Source: Pseudomonadota bacterium
Lineage (GTDB): Bacteria > Pseudomonadota > Gammaproteobacteria > Burkholderiales > Burkholderiaceae_C
Length of the DNA stretch: 64,000 bases
Assembly (NCBI GenBank): GCA_021845965.1
Contig: JAJZUZ010000001.1
Span: 182,261 to 246,260 of the forward strand
Direction of reading: 5' to 3'
Positions 31,885 to 41,854 of the stretch are shown piece by piece. The notes under the pieces were generated by a model. The model was not told the DNA's origin and made no database searches. It worked only from the letters and a program-made list of their open reading frames with translations. The first letter of the stretch is position 1; every line of letters starts with the position of its first letter. Position numbers and translations under genes: made by a program.

Positions 31885-32735
31885 TATTTTTCCGTGTCCA
31901 CCAGGCCTTTGACAAACCATTTCTGCATGAGCATGACGACCAGCGCCGGCGGCAGCATGGCCAGCATGGCGGTGGCCATGACGATGTTCCACTCATTCGC
32001 GGCGTCGCCGCCGCTGACCATGCGCTTGATGCCGATCACCACCGGATACATGTCTTCCCGCGTCGTGACCAGCAGCGGCCAGAGGTACTGGTTCCAGCCG
32101 TAGATGAACTGGATGACGAAGAGCGCCGCCATGCTGGTGGCTGACAGCGGCAGCAGCACGTCCTTGAAGAAGCGCAGCGGGCCGGCTCCGTCCACGCGCG
32201 CCGCCTCCGCGAGTTCGTCCGGCACTGTCAGGAAGAACTGGCGGAACAGGAAGGTGGCGGTGGCCGAGGCGATGAGCGGAATGGTCAGGCCGGCATAGCT
32301 GTTGAGCATGCCGAGGTCGGAGACGACCTGGTAGGTGGGGCCGATGCGGACTTCCACCGGCAGCATGAGGGTAATGAAGATGGACCAGAAGCACAGCATG
32401 CGCAGCGGGAAGCGGAAGTAGACGATGGCGAAGGCCGAGAGCAGCGAGATGGCGATCTTGCCCAGCGCGATGACCAGGGCGCTGACCAGGCTGACCCACA
32501 TCATGCGCGCGACCGGTGCCGTGGAAGCCGGCCCGCTGTCGGCGCCGCGCAGGGCGGTGACGTAGTTGTGCCAGAACTGGTCGCCGGGCAGCAGCGGCAT
32601 GGGAACCTGCACGATCGCGTCGGCCGTGTGGGTCGAGGCAACGAAGGTGAGGTAGACCGGGAAGGCCACCACGGCCACGCCCAGTAGCAGCACGGCGTGC
32701 GAGAGGAAGGTCAGGAAGGGGCGGCGTTCGACCAT
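31884..32735 (-). CDS. ugpE: Glycerol-3-phosphate ABC transporter, permease UgpE
   Basis: A 283-residue inner-membrane permease with about six helices. The start [20 protein letters not shown] is one base after the ugpA stop. The EAA loop that contacts the ATPase is visible in [20 protein letters not shown], followed by [20 protein letters not shown]. It pairs with UgpA as the translocation pore. The TAATG junction with ugpC indicates translational coupling. Confidence 0.94.
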
Positions 32736-32736
32736 G

Positions 32737-33618
32737 TCAGTAGTTGACGCGGCGTTCGACGAACTTGAACTGCACCACGGTAAGCGCAATCACAATCACC
32801 ATCAGCACCACCGACTGCGCAGCGGAGCCGCCGAGGTCGAGCGCCTTGAAACCATCGTAATAGACCTTGTAGACCAGGATGGCCGTCTCCCGGCCCGGCC
32901 CGCCCTGGGTCGCGGCATCCACGATGGCGAAGGTGTCAAAGAAGGCGTAGACGACGTTGATGACCAGCAGGAAGAAGGTGGTGGGCGAGAGGAGCGGAAA
33001 GACGATGGACCAGAAGCGGCGCCAGGGGTGCGCGCCGTCAATGGCGGCGGCCTCGATCAATGAGCGCGGGATGCTCTGCAAACCGGCAAGGAAGAAGAGG
33101 AAGTTGTAGGAGATCTGCTTCCAGACCGCCGCCATCACGATCAGGGCCATGGCGTGGCTGGGATTGAGGAGGTGGTTCCAGTCCACGCCGGCGTGGCGCA
33201 GCGCCCACGAAGCGACACCGATGCTCGGCGCGAACATGAAGAGCCACAGCACGCCGGCCACGGCCGGGGCCACGGCATAGGGCCAGATCAGCAGCGTCTT
33301 GTAGGCCATGGCACCGCGCACGACGCGGTCGGCCATGACGGCCAGCAGCAGCGAAATCGCCAGCCCCAGAACAGCGACCAGTAGCGAGAAGATTGCCGTG
33401 GTCTGGAACGAGGCGAGGTAGCTGTCGTCTGCCCACAATCGGCGGAAGTTCTCCAGGCCCACCCATTCGGTGGAGGTGCCGAAGGCATCCGATTGCTGCA
33501 GCGATTGCAGCAGCGCCTGGCCGGCAGGCCAGAAGAAGAACACGGCGATTACCACCAGCTGGGGCGCCAGCAGCAGCCAGGGCAGCCAGCGGTGGCGGAA
33601 GACGACGCGCTTGTCCAT
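32737..33618 (-). CDS. ugpA: Glycerol-3-phosphate ABC transporter, permease UgpA
   Basis: A 293-residue permease starting [20 protein letters not shown] with about six membrane helices. The EAA loop is [20 protein letters not shown] followed by [15 protein letters not shown]. It lies 90 bp downstream of ugpB, and a very stable hairpin (33642-33664) occupies that gap, while ugpA-ugpE-ugpC are almost overlapping. This is typical of binding-protein operons, where the first gene is expressed at the highest level. Confidence 0.94.
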   Translation of the reverse strand: MDKRVVFRHRWLPWLLLAPQLVVIAVFFFWPAGQALLQSLQQSDAFGTSTEWVGLENFRRLWADDSYLASFQTTAIFSLLVAVLGLAISLLLAVMADRVVRGAMAYKTLLIWPYAVAPAVAGVLWLFMFAPSIGVASWALRHAGVDWNHLLNPSHAMALIVMAAVWKQISYNFLFFLAGLQSIPRSLIEAAAIDGAHPWRRFWSIVFPLLSPTTFFLLVINVVYAFFDTFAIVDAATQGGPGRETAILVYKVYYDGFKALDLGGSAAQSVVLMVIVIALTVVQFKFVERRVNY

Positions 33619-33641
33619 GGAGACGTCTTAGTTCGCGGCGG

Positions 33642-33664
33642 CCCGCCCCGCCGGGCGGGGCGGG
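33642..33664 (-). repeat. Perfect GC hairpin between ugpB and ugpA
   Basis: CCCGCCCCGCC-g-GGCGGGGCGGG: 11-bp perfect arms built only of G and C with a single central base (10 bp plus a 3-nt loop when folded). It has no T-run, so it is more likely an mRNA-stabilising or attenuating hairpin than a full terminator. It would protect the 3' end of the ugpB message. Confidence 0.7.
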
Positions 33665-33708
33665 TTGAGGTGAGGCGCCGTCATGACAGCCACGGGTCAA
33701 CCGGTCTG

Positions 33709-35019
33709 TCAGGACTTGTTGGCCTTTTCGAAGCGCTCCAGCTGCTCATTGCCACGCTTGACAGCGGCGTCCAGGCCTTCCTTGGCGCTCTTCTTGCCCG
33801 ACCACACCAGTTCCAGTTCCTCGTCGATGATGGCGCGGATCTGGTTGAAGTTGCCCAGGCGGATGCCGCGCGACTTGTCGGTGGTCTTGCGGATCATCTG
33901 GTTCACCGCCGTGTCGGTGCCCGGATTCTGCTTGTAGAAACCCGACTTCTCCGTCAGCCGGAAGGAAGCCAGCGTCACCGGCAGGTAGCCGGTGCGCTGG
34001 TGGCTGCGGGCCTGGATCTCCGCGTTGGTGAGGTAATGGAAGAAGGCCGCGACCCCCTGGTACTCGGCCGGCTTCTTGCCCGCCATGACCCACAGGGAAG
34101 CGCCGCCGATGATGGTGTTCTGCGGCGCGCCGGGCACGTCCGGGTAGTAGGGCAGGGGCGCGATGCCGAAGTCGAACTTGGCGTTTTTCTTGATGCTGGC
34201 GTAGGTGGAGGATGAAGCCGTGGCCATGGCGCATTCACCCGAGTAGAACGGCGCGTCCGGCATGTTGCCGCGGCCCTTGTAGACGAACAGGCCCTGCCTG
34301 GCCATGTTGGCCAGGTTCTCGATGTGGCGCACGTGCAGGGGACTGTTGAAGATGAGCCGTGCCGAGGAGCCGCCAAAGCCGTTGTTCTGGCTGGCGAACA
34401 GCGTGTTGTGCCAGGTGGAGAAGCTCTCCAGCTGCGTCCAGCTCTGCCAGCTGGTCGTGAACGGGCAGCTGTAGCCGGCGATCTTGAGCTTGGCCGCCGC
34501 CGAGGCGAGTTCGGGCCAGGTGGCCGGCGGCTTGTTCGGGTCCAGGCCCGCCTTGCGGAAGGCGTCCTTGTTGTAATTCAGCACGGTGGTAGAGCTGTTG
34601 AGCGGGAAGCTCAGCATCTGGCCATTGGGCGCCGTGTAGTAGCCCACCACCGCCGGGATGTAGGCCGCTGCGTCGAACTTGTAGCCGGCATCGGCCATGA
34701 CCTTGCCGACCGGCACCACGGCGCCCTTGGCCGCCATCATGGTGGCGGTGCCGACTTCGTAGACCTGCAGGATGTGGGGGGCGTTGCCGGCCCGGAAGGC
34801 GGCGATGGAGGCGGTCATGGACTCGTCGTAGCTGCCCTTGTAGGTGGGCACCACCTTGTAGTCCTTCTGGCTGGCATTGAAGCCGTTGGCCAGGTCGACC
34901 ACCCAGTCGTTCAGGCCGCCGGTCATGGAGTGCCACCACTGGATCTCGGTCTGCGCCTGGGCGGGTGTGAGGAGCAGGGCGGAGAGAGCGGCAGCGCCAA
35001 GTTGCAGGGTCAGTTTCAT
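33709..35019 (-). CDS. ugpB: Glycerol-3-phosphate ABC transporter, periplasmic binding protein UgpB
   Basis: A 436-residue solute-binding protein. The start MKLTLQLGAAALSALLLTPA gives a clear signal peptide with cleavage after AQA, then TEIQWWHSMTGGLNDWV, the UgpB-type mature N-terminus. Later motifs include VPTYKGSYDESMTASIAAFR, NNGFGGSSARLIFNSP and QRTGYLPVT, all typical of UgpB rather than maltose-binding proteins. It is the first gene of ugpB-A-E-C-Q on the minus strand. A single CTGTCAC half-site of a Pho box lies about 50 bp upstream (35064-35070, minus strand), but the second half is not convincing, so PhoB control is only possible. Confidence 0.95.
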   Translation of the reverse strand: MKLTLQLGAAALSALLLTPAQAQTEIQWWHSMTGGLNDWVVDLANGFNASQKDYKVVPTYKGSYDESMTASIAAFRAGNAPHILQVYEVGTATMMAAKGAVVPVGKVMADAGYKFDAAAYIPAVVGYYTAPNGQMLSFPLNSSTTVLNYNKDAFRKAGLDPNKPPATWPELASAAAKLKIAGYSCPFTTSWQSWTQLESFSTWHNTLFASQNNGFGGSSARLIFNSPLHVRHIENLANMARQGLFVYKGRGNMPDAPFYSGECAMATASSSTYASIKKNAKFDFGIAPLPYYPDVPGAPQNTIIGGASLWVMAGKKPAEYQGVAAFFHYLTNAEIQARSHQRTGYLPVTLASFRLTEKSGFYKQNPGTDTAVNQMIRKTTDKSRGIRLGNFNQIRAIIDEELELVWSGKKSAKEGLDAAVKRGNEQLERFEKANKS

Positions 35020-35129
35020 GCGTGGACTCCTTGTGGACAAGCGTTCCAGACTAGACGGGCCATGTGACAGGCACATTAAACGCCGGCTGCCGCGCTTCCG
35101 GCTCCGGGATTTCCATGAGAAGGCGTCGC

Positions 35130-36473
35130 CTAGGCGCGCAGCACCACCTTCTCGTACAGTCCGAGCGTGCGGCCGCCCGGGTCGTACTTGCGCTTGAGCG
35201 GCTCGTAGGCCGCCATGTTGTAGGCCCGGGCGAAAGTCTCGCGGTCAAAGAAGCTGTCGGAGTAGAGGGACTTGATCCCGCCCAGGCGCAATACCTCGGC
35301 CTCCACCAGGCGGTTGTAGTGGCCGGGCTCGTGCGCGGCCAGGCTGTGCACCACGTCCCAGAAGCCGAAGTTCACGTAGCGCGTGCCCTCCCGCAGCGGG
35401 TAGAGGGTGAACTGCGCTTGCGGCGGCCGCACCGGGCAGATCCAGATGGGCAGGAGCCCGATCTCGCGCAGCAGGAAGGCCAGGAATTCGGGCGCATGCT
35501 CAATGGGGATGTCCACGTCCTGGATGACGGACTCGGGGTGGTCGCCGCGCAGCCTGGACAGGGCTCGCGTCAGGCCCCAGCGCGCGTTCCAGCGCATGAT
35601 GCGCGTGTAGGTGCGTGAGTTCAGGCGCTCGCGTCCCAGCAGCCGGCGCACCAGCCAGTTCTGCGCGTAGACATTCTTCGAGCACCAGAACCAGTCGGTG
35701 TCCCAGCGCCAGAGGTAGTCGCGCACGTTCAGGTAGTCCGTCGTCTTGTGCAGCAGCGAGCGGTAGTAGATGTGCTGATAGCCGTAGTCGCTCTGCCAGG
35801 GGGCGGTGTCGACGAAGCGTGCCGTGCTCAGGATCAGTGAGTCAGGGCTGAAGACCACGCCATCGACGAAGTCGGCGTCGGACTCGCAAGCCCTGCCCAC
35901 GTCGCGAAAGTAAACCTGCGGGTCGCTGTAGCGGACGTGGTCCACGCGCGCAAAGGGCCGCACCGGCAGGGTGCGCATGCGCAGACGCAGGGCGTAGCCC
36001 AGCGTGCCGTAGGAATTGGGAAAACCGTGGAACAGGTCGGCATGTTCGTTGTGCGGCGTGCAGTGCACGATGTCGCCGCCGGGCAGCAGCACGTCGAGCG
36101 CCAGCAGCGTGTCGTGCACCAGGCCCTGGCGGAAGGAGGTGGCCTCGATGCCCACGCCCGCAGCGGCACCGCCGACGGTGATGGTCTTGAGCTGCGGCAC
36201 CACGGCCGGCATGACGCCGTGCGGCAGCGTCTGGTCCACCAGCGCCTCGAAGGTGGTCAGTCCCTCCACATCCACCCAGCCCTCAGCCGGGTCGACTTCG
36301 AGCACGTGGTTGAAGGTGCCCAGGTCCAGCCGGCGCTTGGCGCTTTCCTTGCGGTCGCGAAACAGGTTGGAGGTGCGCTTGTGCAGCCCCAGCGGGGCAC
36401 CGCCTGCCTCGCCGGCCTGGAGCGTGGCGAGCAGCGCGGCCTTGCGGGCTTCGTGGTCCTGCCCGGCGTTCAT
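35130..36473 (-). CDS. FAD-binding oxidoreductase coupled to a fatty-acid methyltransferase (TmsA/UfaD-like)
   Basis: A 447-residue protein of the VAO/PCMH FAD fold. The FAD-binding part is residues 55-150 with EGLTTFEALVDQTLPHGVMP, AVVPQLKTITVGGAAAGVGI and ATSFRQGLVHDTLLALDVLL. A conserved N-terminal HKRTSNLFRDR precedes it, and the C-terminal half is a DHCR24/DprE1-like substrate domain ending in GRTLGLYEKVVLRA. There is no signal peptide. Its ATG overlaps the stop of the upstream methyltransferase gene by 4 bp (36470-36473), so the pair is translationally coupled. In actinobacteria the equivalent pair (TmsB/TmsA) makes 10-methyl fatty acids, and in Rhodobacter UfaM/UfaD act in furan fatty-acid synthesis. 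The role here is inferred from fold and coupling; the exact reaction is unknown. Confidence 0.75.
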   Translation of the reverse strand: MNAGQDHEARKAALLATLQAGEAGGAPLGLHKRTSNLFRDRKESAKRRLDLGTFNHVLEVDPAEGWVDVEGLTTFEALVDQTLPHGVMPAVVPQLKTITVGGAAAGVGIEATSFRQGLVHDTLLALDVLLPGGDIVHCTPHNEHADLFHGFPNSYGTLGYALRLRMRTLPVRPFARVDHVRYSDPQVYFRDVGRACESDADFVDGVVFSPDSLILSTARFVDTAPWQSDYGYQHIYYRSLLHKTTDYLNVRDYLWRWDTDWFWCSKNVYAQNWLVRRLLGRERLNSRTYTRIMRWNARWGLTRALSRLRGDHPESVIQDVDIPIEHAPEFLAFLLREIGLLPIWICPVRPPQAQFTLYPLREGTRYVNFGFWDVVHSLAAHEPGHYNRLVEAEVLRLGGIKSLYSDSFFDRETFARAYNMAAYEPLKRKYDPGGRTLGLYEKVVLRA

Positions 36474-37687
36474 GGCGCGGCGTAGAGGTGTGCGCGGCTC
36501 ATCGGGTAGCTGGCCTGCGAGACGTTGCCCTTGCTGTAGACGATCTGGAACAGATGCGTATAGCCGGTGGATGAGCGGAACATCTCGGCGCAGCCCACCA
36601 GGTAGGTGCGCCAGACGCGGCGGAAGCGCTCGTCAAAGCGCGCTGGATTCAGGGCCTGGATCTCGGGCCAATGGCGCTCGAAGCGCTCCGCCCAGGCGTC
36701 CAGCGTGGGGGCGTAGTGGCGGCGCAGGTTCTCGATGTCCACCACCTCCAGGCCATTGCGCTCCATCTCGACAATGACTTCGGATAGCGCCGGGATCCAG
36801 CCGCCGGGAAACACATGCTTGCGGATGAACAGCTCGGTCTCGCGCCGGCTCACGTGGCCGATGAAGTGCAGCATGCCCAGGCCGCCGGGTTTCAGAAAAT
36901 CCGCGTGCGCCTTGATGACTTCCGCCAGTTGGTCGCGCCCCGCGTGCTCCAGCACGCCGATGGAGACGACCTTGTCGTAGGGGCCGTCGACCTCGCGGAA
37001 GTCGGCCTCGCGCACCGAAATCTTGTCAGTCAGACCGCGGCGCGTGATCTCGCCGCGCAGCCGTTCCACCTGCTCCGTGGTGGTGTTCAGGCCGCTGCCG
37101 AGTGCGCCGCAGCGCTCCCAGGCACGGAAGAGAAAACCGCCAAAGCCGCAGCCGATGTCCACATAGCGCTCACCCGGCGCGAGCCGGATCTTGCGGCAGA
37201 CATGGTCGATCTTCTGCTGCTGCGCCTGCTCCAGCGTCTGCGTGCCCTCGGGCCAGTAGCCGCAGGTGTACATCATCAGCGGGTCGTCCAGCCACAGGCG
37301 GTAGAAGTCGTAGCCGAGCCCGTAGTGGGCGCGGGCGTTGGCCTTGGCCTGTTCGGGACTGCGGTTGGAGTACTGCCGCTCGTGCAGGCGGTTCTCCAGC
37401 TCGTTCCAGGGGCGGAAGCTCAGGTCCAGGCCGCTGGCCATGCCTGCCGCCAGGGCGGCGCCGAAATCACCTTGCACATCGAGTTGCTGGTCGAAGTAGG
37501 CCTCCAGCAGTCCCATGTGGCCACGCGTGAGCACGGACAACAGGGCGGCGTCGGAGCGCAACAGCACGGTGAAGCGGGGGCTGCCCTGGCCTCCCTGGAT
37601 GCGGCTGCCGTCCGGCAACTCGAGCGCGAAGGGGATGCCGCCGCGCTCGGCCAGCGCTTCGACGATGTTCTGCAGTGGAAAGCGCAC
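36470..37687 (-). CDS. Cyclopropane-fatty-acid-synthase-like SAM methyltransferase (TmsB/UfaM-like)
   Basis: I start at GTG 37687 (reads MRFPLQNIVEALAERGGIPF) because a GGGAGG site sits 7 bp before it; a longer frame upstream lacks similarity and a ribosome site. The 405-residue protein has the CFA-type N-terminal domain and the lipid-binding linker AHYGLGYDFYRLWLDDPLMM. YTCGYWPEGTQTLEQAQQQK follows, then the SAM motif YVDIGCGFGG (about residues 175-184), VVSIGVLEHAGRDQL and the late motif LHFIGHVSRRETELFIRKHV. These fit enzymes that methylate double bonds of phospholipid acyl chains. The coupled FAD oxidoreductase suggests reduction or desaturation of a methylene intermediate rather than ring closure. 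Confidence 0.85.
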   Translation of the reverse strand: MRFPLQNIVEALAERGGIPFALELPDGSRIQGGQGSPRFTVLLRSDAALLSVLTRGHMGLLEAYFDQQLDVQGDFGAALAAGMASGLDLSFRPWNELENRLHERQYSNRSPEQAKANARAHYGLGYDFYRLWLDDPLMMYTCGYWPEGTQTLEQAQQQKIDHVCRKIRLAPGERYVDIGCGFGGFLFRAWERCGALGSGLNTTTEQVERLRGEITRRGLTDKISVREADFREVDGPYDKVVSIGVLEHAGRDQLAEVIKAHADFLKPGGLGMLHFIGHVSRRETELFIRKHVFPGGWIPALSEVIVEMERNGLEVVDIENLRRHYAPTLDAWAERFERHWPEIQALNPARFDERFRRVWRTYLVGCAEMFRSSTGYTHLFQIVYSKGNVSQASYPMSRAHLYAAP

Positions 37688-37898
37688 GACGGAACCTCCC
37701 GATGGATGCAAACGTCCGCACGCTGTGTCCGGCAGGTCCGGGTCAGGGCGGTTGTCCCGGCCATTTGACCATGTTCGCGGTCCGGATAAAAGGGCCGGCT
37801 GGTCGTCGGCGGGGCAGTGTCCCTGCGCCTTGAGGGCATGTTGCACTGCGGTAACATCTCGCCTCAGCCGGTGTTCTGGCTGAAACTCCAGATTCCCC
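37688..37898. other. Divergent intergenic region without a gene
   Basis: These 211 bp separate the methyltransferase gene (minus) from the large dehydrogenase gene (plus) and must hold both promoters. The only clear element is the GGGAGG ribosome site at 37695-37700 (minus). I see no convincing promoter pair or hairpin. Confidence 0.5.
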
Positions 37899-40800
37899 AT
37901 GAACGCACCGACTCCGCTTGATCAATTTGTGGACACGGCCGGCCAGCTGCCGCAGGGCCACGAGCGCATCCGCGAAATCCCCTACAACTACACCTCGTTC
38001 TCCGACCGCGAGATCGTCATCCGCCTGCTGGGCAGTCGCGCCTGGGACGTGTTGAACCAGCTGCGCGAGGAGCGTCGCACGGGTCGTTCCGCCCGCATGC
38101 TGTATGAGGTGCTGGGCGATATCTGGGTCGTGCAGCGCAACCCCTATCTGCAGGACGACCTGCTGGACAACCCGCGCCGCCGCCAGTTGCTGGTCGAAGC
38201 CCTGCATCACCGCTTGAACGAGGTGCAAAAGCGCCGCACCCCGCAAGCCGACCCGCAGCGTGACGCGCTGGTGGGCGAGTTGCTGGAGGCGGCCCAGCGC
38301 GCGGTGGAGTCGTTCGATGCCGCTTTCCAGGAGATCGCCGCCCTGCGCCGCAAGGCCCAGCGCGTGCTCAACCGCCTGACGGCCAAGGACAACGTCAAGT
38401 TTGATGGCCTGTCGCGCGTGTCGCATGTGACGGATGCCACCGACTGGCGGGTCGAGTACCCCTTCGTGGTGCTCACGCCCGACAGCGAGGCCGAGATGGC
38501 GCGCCTGGTCAAGGGCTGCATCGAACTGGGCCTGACCATCATCCCGCGCGGCGGCGGCACCGGCTACACCGGTGGCGCGGTGCCGCTGACCTGGAAGAGC
38601 GCGGTCATCAATACCGAGAAGCTGGAAGCCATGACCGAGGTGGAGATGGTGCAGCTGCCCGGGCTGGACCAGCCGGTGCCGACCATCTGGACCGAGGCCG
38701 GTGTGGTCACGCAACGGGTGGCCGATGCGGCCGAGCGCGCCGGCTTCGTCTTCGCGGTCGATCCCACGTCGGCCGAGGCGTCCTGCGTGGGCGGCAACAT
38801 CGCCATGAACGCCGGCGGCAAGAAGGCGGTGCTCTGGGGCACGGCGCTGGACAACCTGGCGAGCTGGCGCATGGTCACCCCCGACGCCGGCTGGCTGGAA
38901 GTGACGCGCATCCGGCACAACCTGGGCAAGATCCACGACGCCGACATCGCCAGCTTCGAGCTGCGGTATTTCGGGGCGGACGGCAAGAAGCTGGTGAAGA
39001 CCGAGCGCCTGGACATCCCCGGCCCGAGCTTTCGCAAGGAAGGCCTGGGCAAGGACGTGACCGACAAGTTCCTCTCGGGTCTTCCCGGTGTGCAGAAGGA
39101 AGGCTGCGACGGCCTGATCACCAGCGCACGCTGGGTGGTGCATCGCATGCCTACCCACACGCGCACCGTCTGCCTGGAGTTCTTCGGCCATGCGCGCGAC
39201 GCCGTGCCCAGCATCGTCGAGATCAAGGACTTCATGTTCGCCGAGCAGAAGCGCAGCGGCGTGCTGCTGGCCGGCCTTGAGCACCTGGACGACCGCTACC
39301 TGAGGGCGGTCGGCTACGCCACCAAGAGCAAGCGCGGCGGCCTGCCCAAGATGGTGCTGATCGGCGACATCGTGGGCGACGACACCGACGCCGTGGCGCG
39401 CGCCACCAGCGAGGTGGTGCGTATCGCCAACTCGCGCAGTGGCGAGGGTTTCATCGCCATCAGCGCCGAGGCGCGCAAGAAGTTCTGGCTGGACCGCAAG
39501 CGCACGGCGGCCATCAGCAAGCACACCAACGCCTTCAAGATCAACGAGGACGTGGTGATCCCGCTGCCGCGCATGGCCGAGTACACCGACGGCATCGAGC
39601 GCATCAACATCGAGCTGTCGCTGCGCAACAAGATCAAGCTCGCCGACGAACTGGAGCTCTTCTTCAGCGAAGGCAGCCTGGCGCATCTGCTGGCGATCGG
39701 CAGGCCGGATGATGCCAACGAAGCGCCCTCGGCCGAACTGATGGAAGAGCGCGTGGCCCAGGCCCGTGAGCTGGTGCGTACGGTACGTGTCCAGTGGCAG
39801 GACTGGCTGGATCGGGTGGACGAATTGTTCCCCCAGCTGCAGGACCACAGCCTGCGCGCCAGCTGGAAGACCCAGATCCGCGACCCGCTGCAGGACATCT
39901 TCACTGGCCGTGCCTTCGAGCCCATGCTGGCCGAGTGCAATGCGATCCAGCAGCGCGTACTGAAGGGGCGCGTCTGGGTGGCGCTGCACATGCATGCCGG
40001 CGACGGCAATGTGCACACCAACATTCCCGTCAACAGCGACGACTACGAGATGCTCCAGGCGGCCCATGGCGCGGTCAAGCGCATCATGGCGTTGGCGCGC
40101 TCGCTCGACGGCGTGATCTCGGGCGAGCACGGCATCGGCATCACCAAGCTCGAATTCCTGAGCGACGCCGAGATCCAGCCGTTCGCCGACTACAAGCGGC
40201 GTGTCGACCCGGAAGGCCGCTTCAACCGCGGCAAGCTGCTGCGCGAGGCGGTCCTGCCGGCCGACCTGAAGTCATCAGACTTGAGCCAGGCCTACACGCC
40301 CAGCTTTGGCCTCATGGGGCATGAGTCGCTGATCATGCAGCAGAGCGACATCGGCGCCATTGCCGACAGCGTGAAGGACTGTCTGCGCTGCGGCAAGTGC
40401 AAGCCCGTGTGTGCCACCCATGTGCCGCGCGCCAATCTGCTGTACAGCCCGCGCAACAAGATCCTGGCCACCTCGCTGCTGGTGGAAGCCTTCCTCTACG
40501 AGGAGCAGACCCGGCGCGGCGTGAGCATCAAGCACTGGCAGGAGTTCGAGGACGTGGCCGACCATTGCACGGTCTGCCACAAGTGCCTGTCGCCCTGCCC
40601 GGTGAAGATCGACTTCGGCGACGTGTCCATGAACATGCGCAACCTGCTGCGCAAGATGGGGCAGAAGACCTGGCGGCCGGGCAATGCCGCGGCCATGTTC
40701 TTCCTCAATGCCACCAGCCCGGAGACCATCAAGCTCATGCGCACCGCCATGGTCGGCGTGGGCTTCCGGGCCCAGCGCCTGGCCAACCAGGTGCTGCGCA

Positions 40801-41807
40801 CGCTGGCGCGCCGCCAGACGGCGCACCCGCCGGCCACCGTGGGCCCGGCGGCGGTCAAGGAACAGGTGATCCACTTCATCAACAAGAAGATGCCGGGGGG
40901 TCTGCCGACCAAGACGGCGCGTGCCCTGCTGGACATCGAGGACAAGGACTACGTTCCGATCATCCGCAACCCGCAGGCCACCACGCCCGAGACCGAGGCG
41001 GTGTTCTATTTCCCCGGCTGCGGTTCCGAGCGCCTGTTCAGCCAGGTCGGCCTGGCCACGCAGGCCATGCTCTGGCATGCGGGCGTGCAGACCGTGCTGC
41101 CGCCGGGCTACCTGTGCTGCGGCTATCCGCAGCGCGGCAGCGGCCAGTTTGACAAGGCCGAGAAGATGATCACGGACAACCGGGTGCTGTTCCACCGCGT
41201 GGCCAACACGCTGAACTACCTGGACATCAAGACCGTGGTGGTGAGCTGCGGAACCTGCTACGACCAGCTGCAGGGCTACAAGTTCGAGGAGATCTTCCCC
41301 GGCTGCCGCATCATCGACATCCACGAGTACCTGCTGGAGAAGGGCATCAAGCTCAGCGGCGAGCAGGGCGGCTATCTGTACCACGAGCCCTGCCACAACC
41401 CCATGAAGCTGGGCGACTCGATGAAGACGGTGCGCAGCCTGCTGGCCGGCAGCACCGGCAACAACGTGCTCAAGAGCGAGCGCTGCTGCGGTGAATCCGG
41501 CACGCTGGGTGTGAGCCGTCCCGACATCTCGACCCAGGTGCGCTTCCGCAAGGAAGAGGAAATCCGCAAGGGCGAGACCGCGTTGCGCGACGCCGGCCTG
41601 GTGGGCGAGAAGGACAACGTCAAGATCCTGACCTCCTGCCCGAGCTGCCTGCAGGGCCTGACCCGCTACGGCAACGATCTGCAGAATGGCCTGCTGGAGG
41701 CCGACTACATCGTGATCGAGATGGCGCGCCAGATTCTCGGTCCGGACTGGTTGCCGCAGTACGTGGCCGCGGCCAACGCCGGCGGCATCGAGCGCGTGCT
41801 GGTGTGA
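37899..41807 (+). CDS. Large FAD/iron-sulfur dehydrogenase (DUF3683, FAD-linked oxidase, 2x[4Fe-4S], CCG domains)
   Basis: A 1302-residue multidomain enzyme. The N-terminal DUF3683 domain (about 1-180) is followed by a PCMH-type FAD domain with [20 protein letters not shown] and [20 protein letters not shown], and an FAD-oxidase C-terminal domain ending [15 protein letters not shown] and [17 protein letters not shown]. Two ferredoxin-type clusters follow: C828, C831, C834, C838 and C890, C893, C896, C900. Two CCG-type domains complete it ([10 protein letters not shown]...[10 protein letters not shown] and [10 protein letters not shown]...CCGESGTLG), as in glycolate and lactate dehydrogenase subunits. 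It thus fuses GlcD- and GlcF-like parts and probably oxidises a 2-hydroxyacid, passing electrons to quinone. The substrate is not known. DUF971 follows after 47 bp. Confidence 0.93.
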   Translation: MNAPTPLDQFVDTAGQLPQGHERIREIPYNYTSFSDREIVIRLLGSRAWDVLNQLREERRTGRSARMLYEVLGDIWVVQRNPYLQDDLLDNPRRRQLLVEALHHRLNEVQKRRTPQADPQRDALVGELLEAAQRAVESFDAAFQEIAALRRKAQRVLNRLTAKDNVKFDGLSRVSHVTDATDWRVEYPFVVLTPDSEAEMARLVKGCIELGLTIIPRGGGTGYTGGAVPLTWKSAVINTEKLEAMTEVEMVQLPGLDQPVPTIWTEAGVVTQRVADAAERAGFVFAVDPTSAEASCVGGNIAMNAGGKKAVLWGTALDNLASWRMVTPDAGWLEVTRIRHNLGKIHDADIASFELRYFGADGKKLVKTERLDIPGPSFRKEGLGKDVTDKFLSGLPGVQKEGCDGLITSARWVVHRMPTHTRTVCLEFFGHARDAVPSIVEIKDFMFAEQKRSGVLLAGLEHLDDRYLRAVGYATKSKRGGLPKMVLIGDIVGDDTDAVARATSEVVRIANSRSGEGFIAISAEARKKFWLDRKRTAAISKHTNAFKINEDVVIPLPRMAEYTDGIERINIELSLRNKIKLADELELFFSEGSLAHLLAIGRPDDANEAPSAELMEERVAQARELVRTVRVQWQDWLDRVDELFPQLQDHSLRASWKTQIRDPLQDIFTGRAFEPMLAECNAIQQRVLKGRVWVALHMHAGDGNVHTNIPVNSDDYEMLQAAHGAVKRIMALARSLDGVISGEHGIGITKLEFLSDAEIQPFADYKRRVDPEGRFNRGKLLREAVLPADLKSSDLSQAYTPSFGLMGHESLIMQQSDIGAIADSVKDCLRCGKCKPVCATHVPRANLLYSPRNKILATSLLVEAFLYEEQTRRGVSIKHWQEFEDVADHCTVCHKCLSPCPVKIDFGDVSMNMRNLLRKMGQKTWRPGNAAAMFFLNATSPETIKLMRTAMVGVGFRAQRLANQVLRTLARRQTAHPPATVGPAAVKEQVIHFINKKMPGGLPTKTARALLDIEDKDYVPIIRNPQATTPETEAVFYFPGCGSERLFSQVGLATQAMLWHAGVQTVLPPGYLCCGYPQRGSGQFDKAEKMITDNRVLFHRVANTLNYLDIKTVVVSCGTCYDQLQGYKFEEIFPGCRIIDIHEYLLEKGIKLSGEQGGYLYHEPCHNPMKLGDSMKTVRSLLAGSTGNNVLKSERCCGESGTLGVSRPDISTQVRFRKEEEIRKGETALRDAGLVGEKDNVKILTSCPSCLQGLTRYGNDLQNGLLEADYIVIEMARQILGPDWLPQYVAAANAGGIERVLV

Positions 41808-41854
41808 TGAGGCGCGGAGATAATTCTTTGCAGTAACGAGAGGAGAGCGTTTCC

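Noticed and set aside
35064-35070. Pho-box half-site CTGTCAC before ugpB
   Set aside because: The second 7-bp half at the correct 11-bp spacing does not match, so a PhoB site cannot be claimed, although the operon is PhoB-controlled in E. coli.
37898-37900. Upstream start of the fatty-acid methyltransferase overlapping the dehydrogenase start
   Set aside because: It would add about 71 residues with no family resemblance, while GTG 37687 has a GGGAGG site at proper distance.
37743-40130. A 795-codon minus-strand frame opposite the large dehydrogenase
   Set aside because: Antisense shadow of a clear multidomain enzyme; no recognisable motif and no ribosome site.
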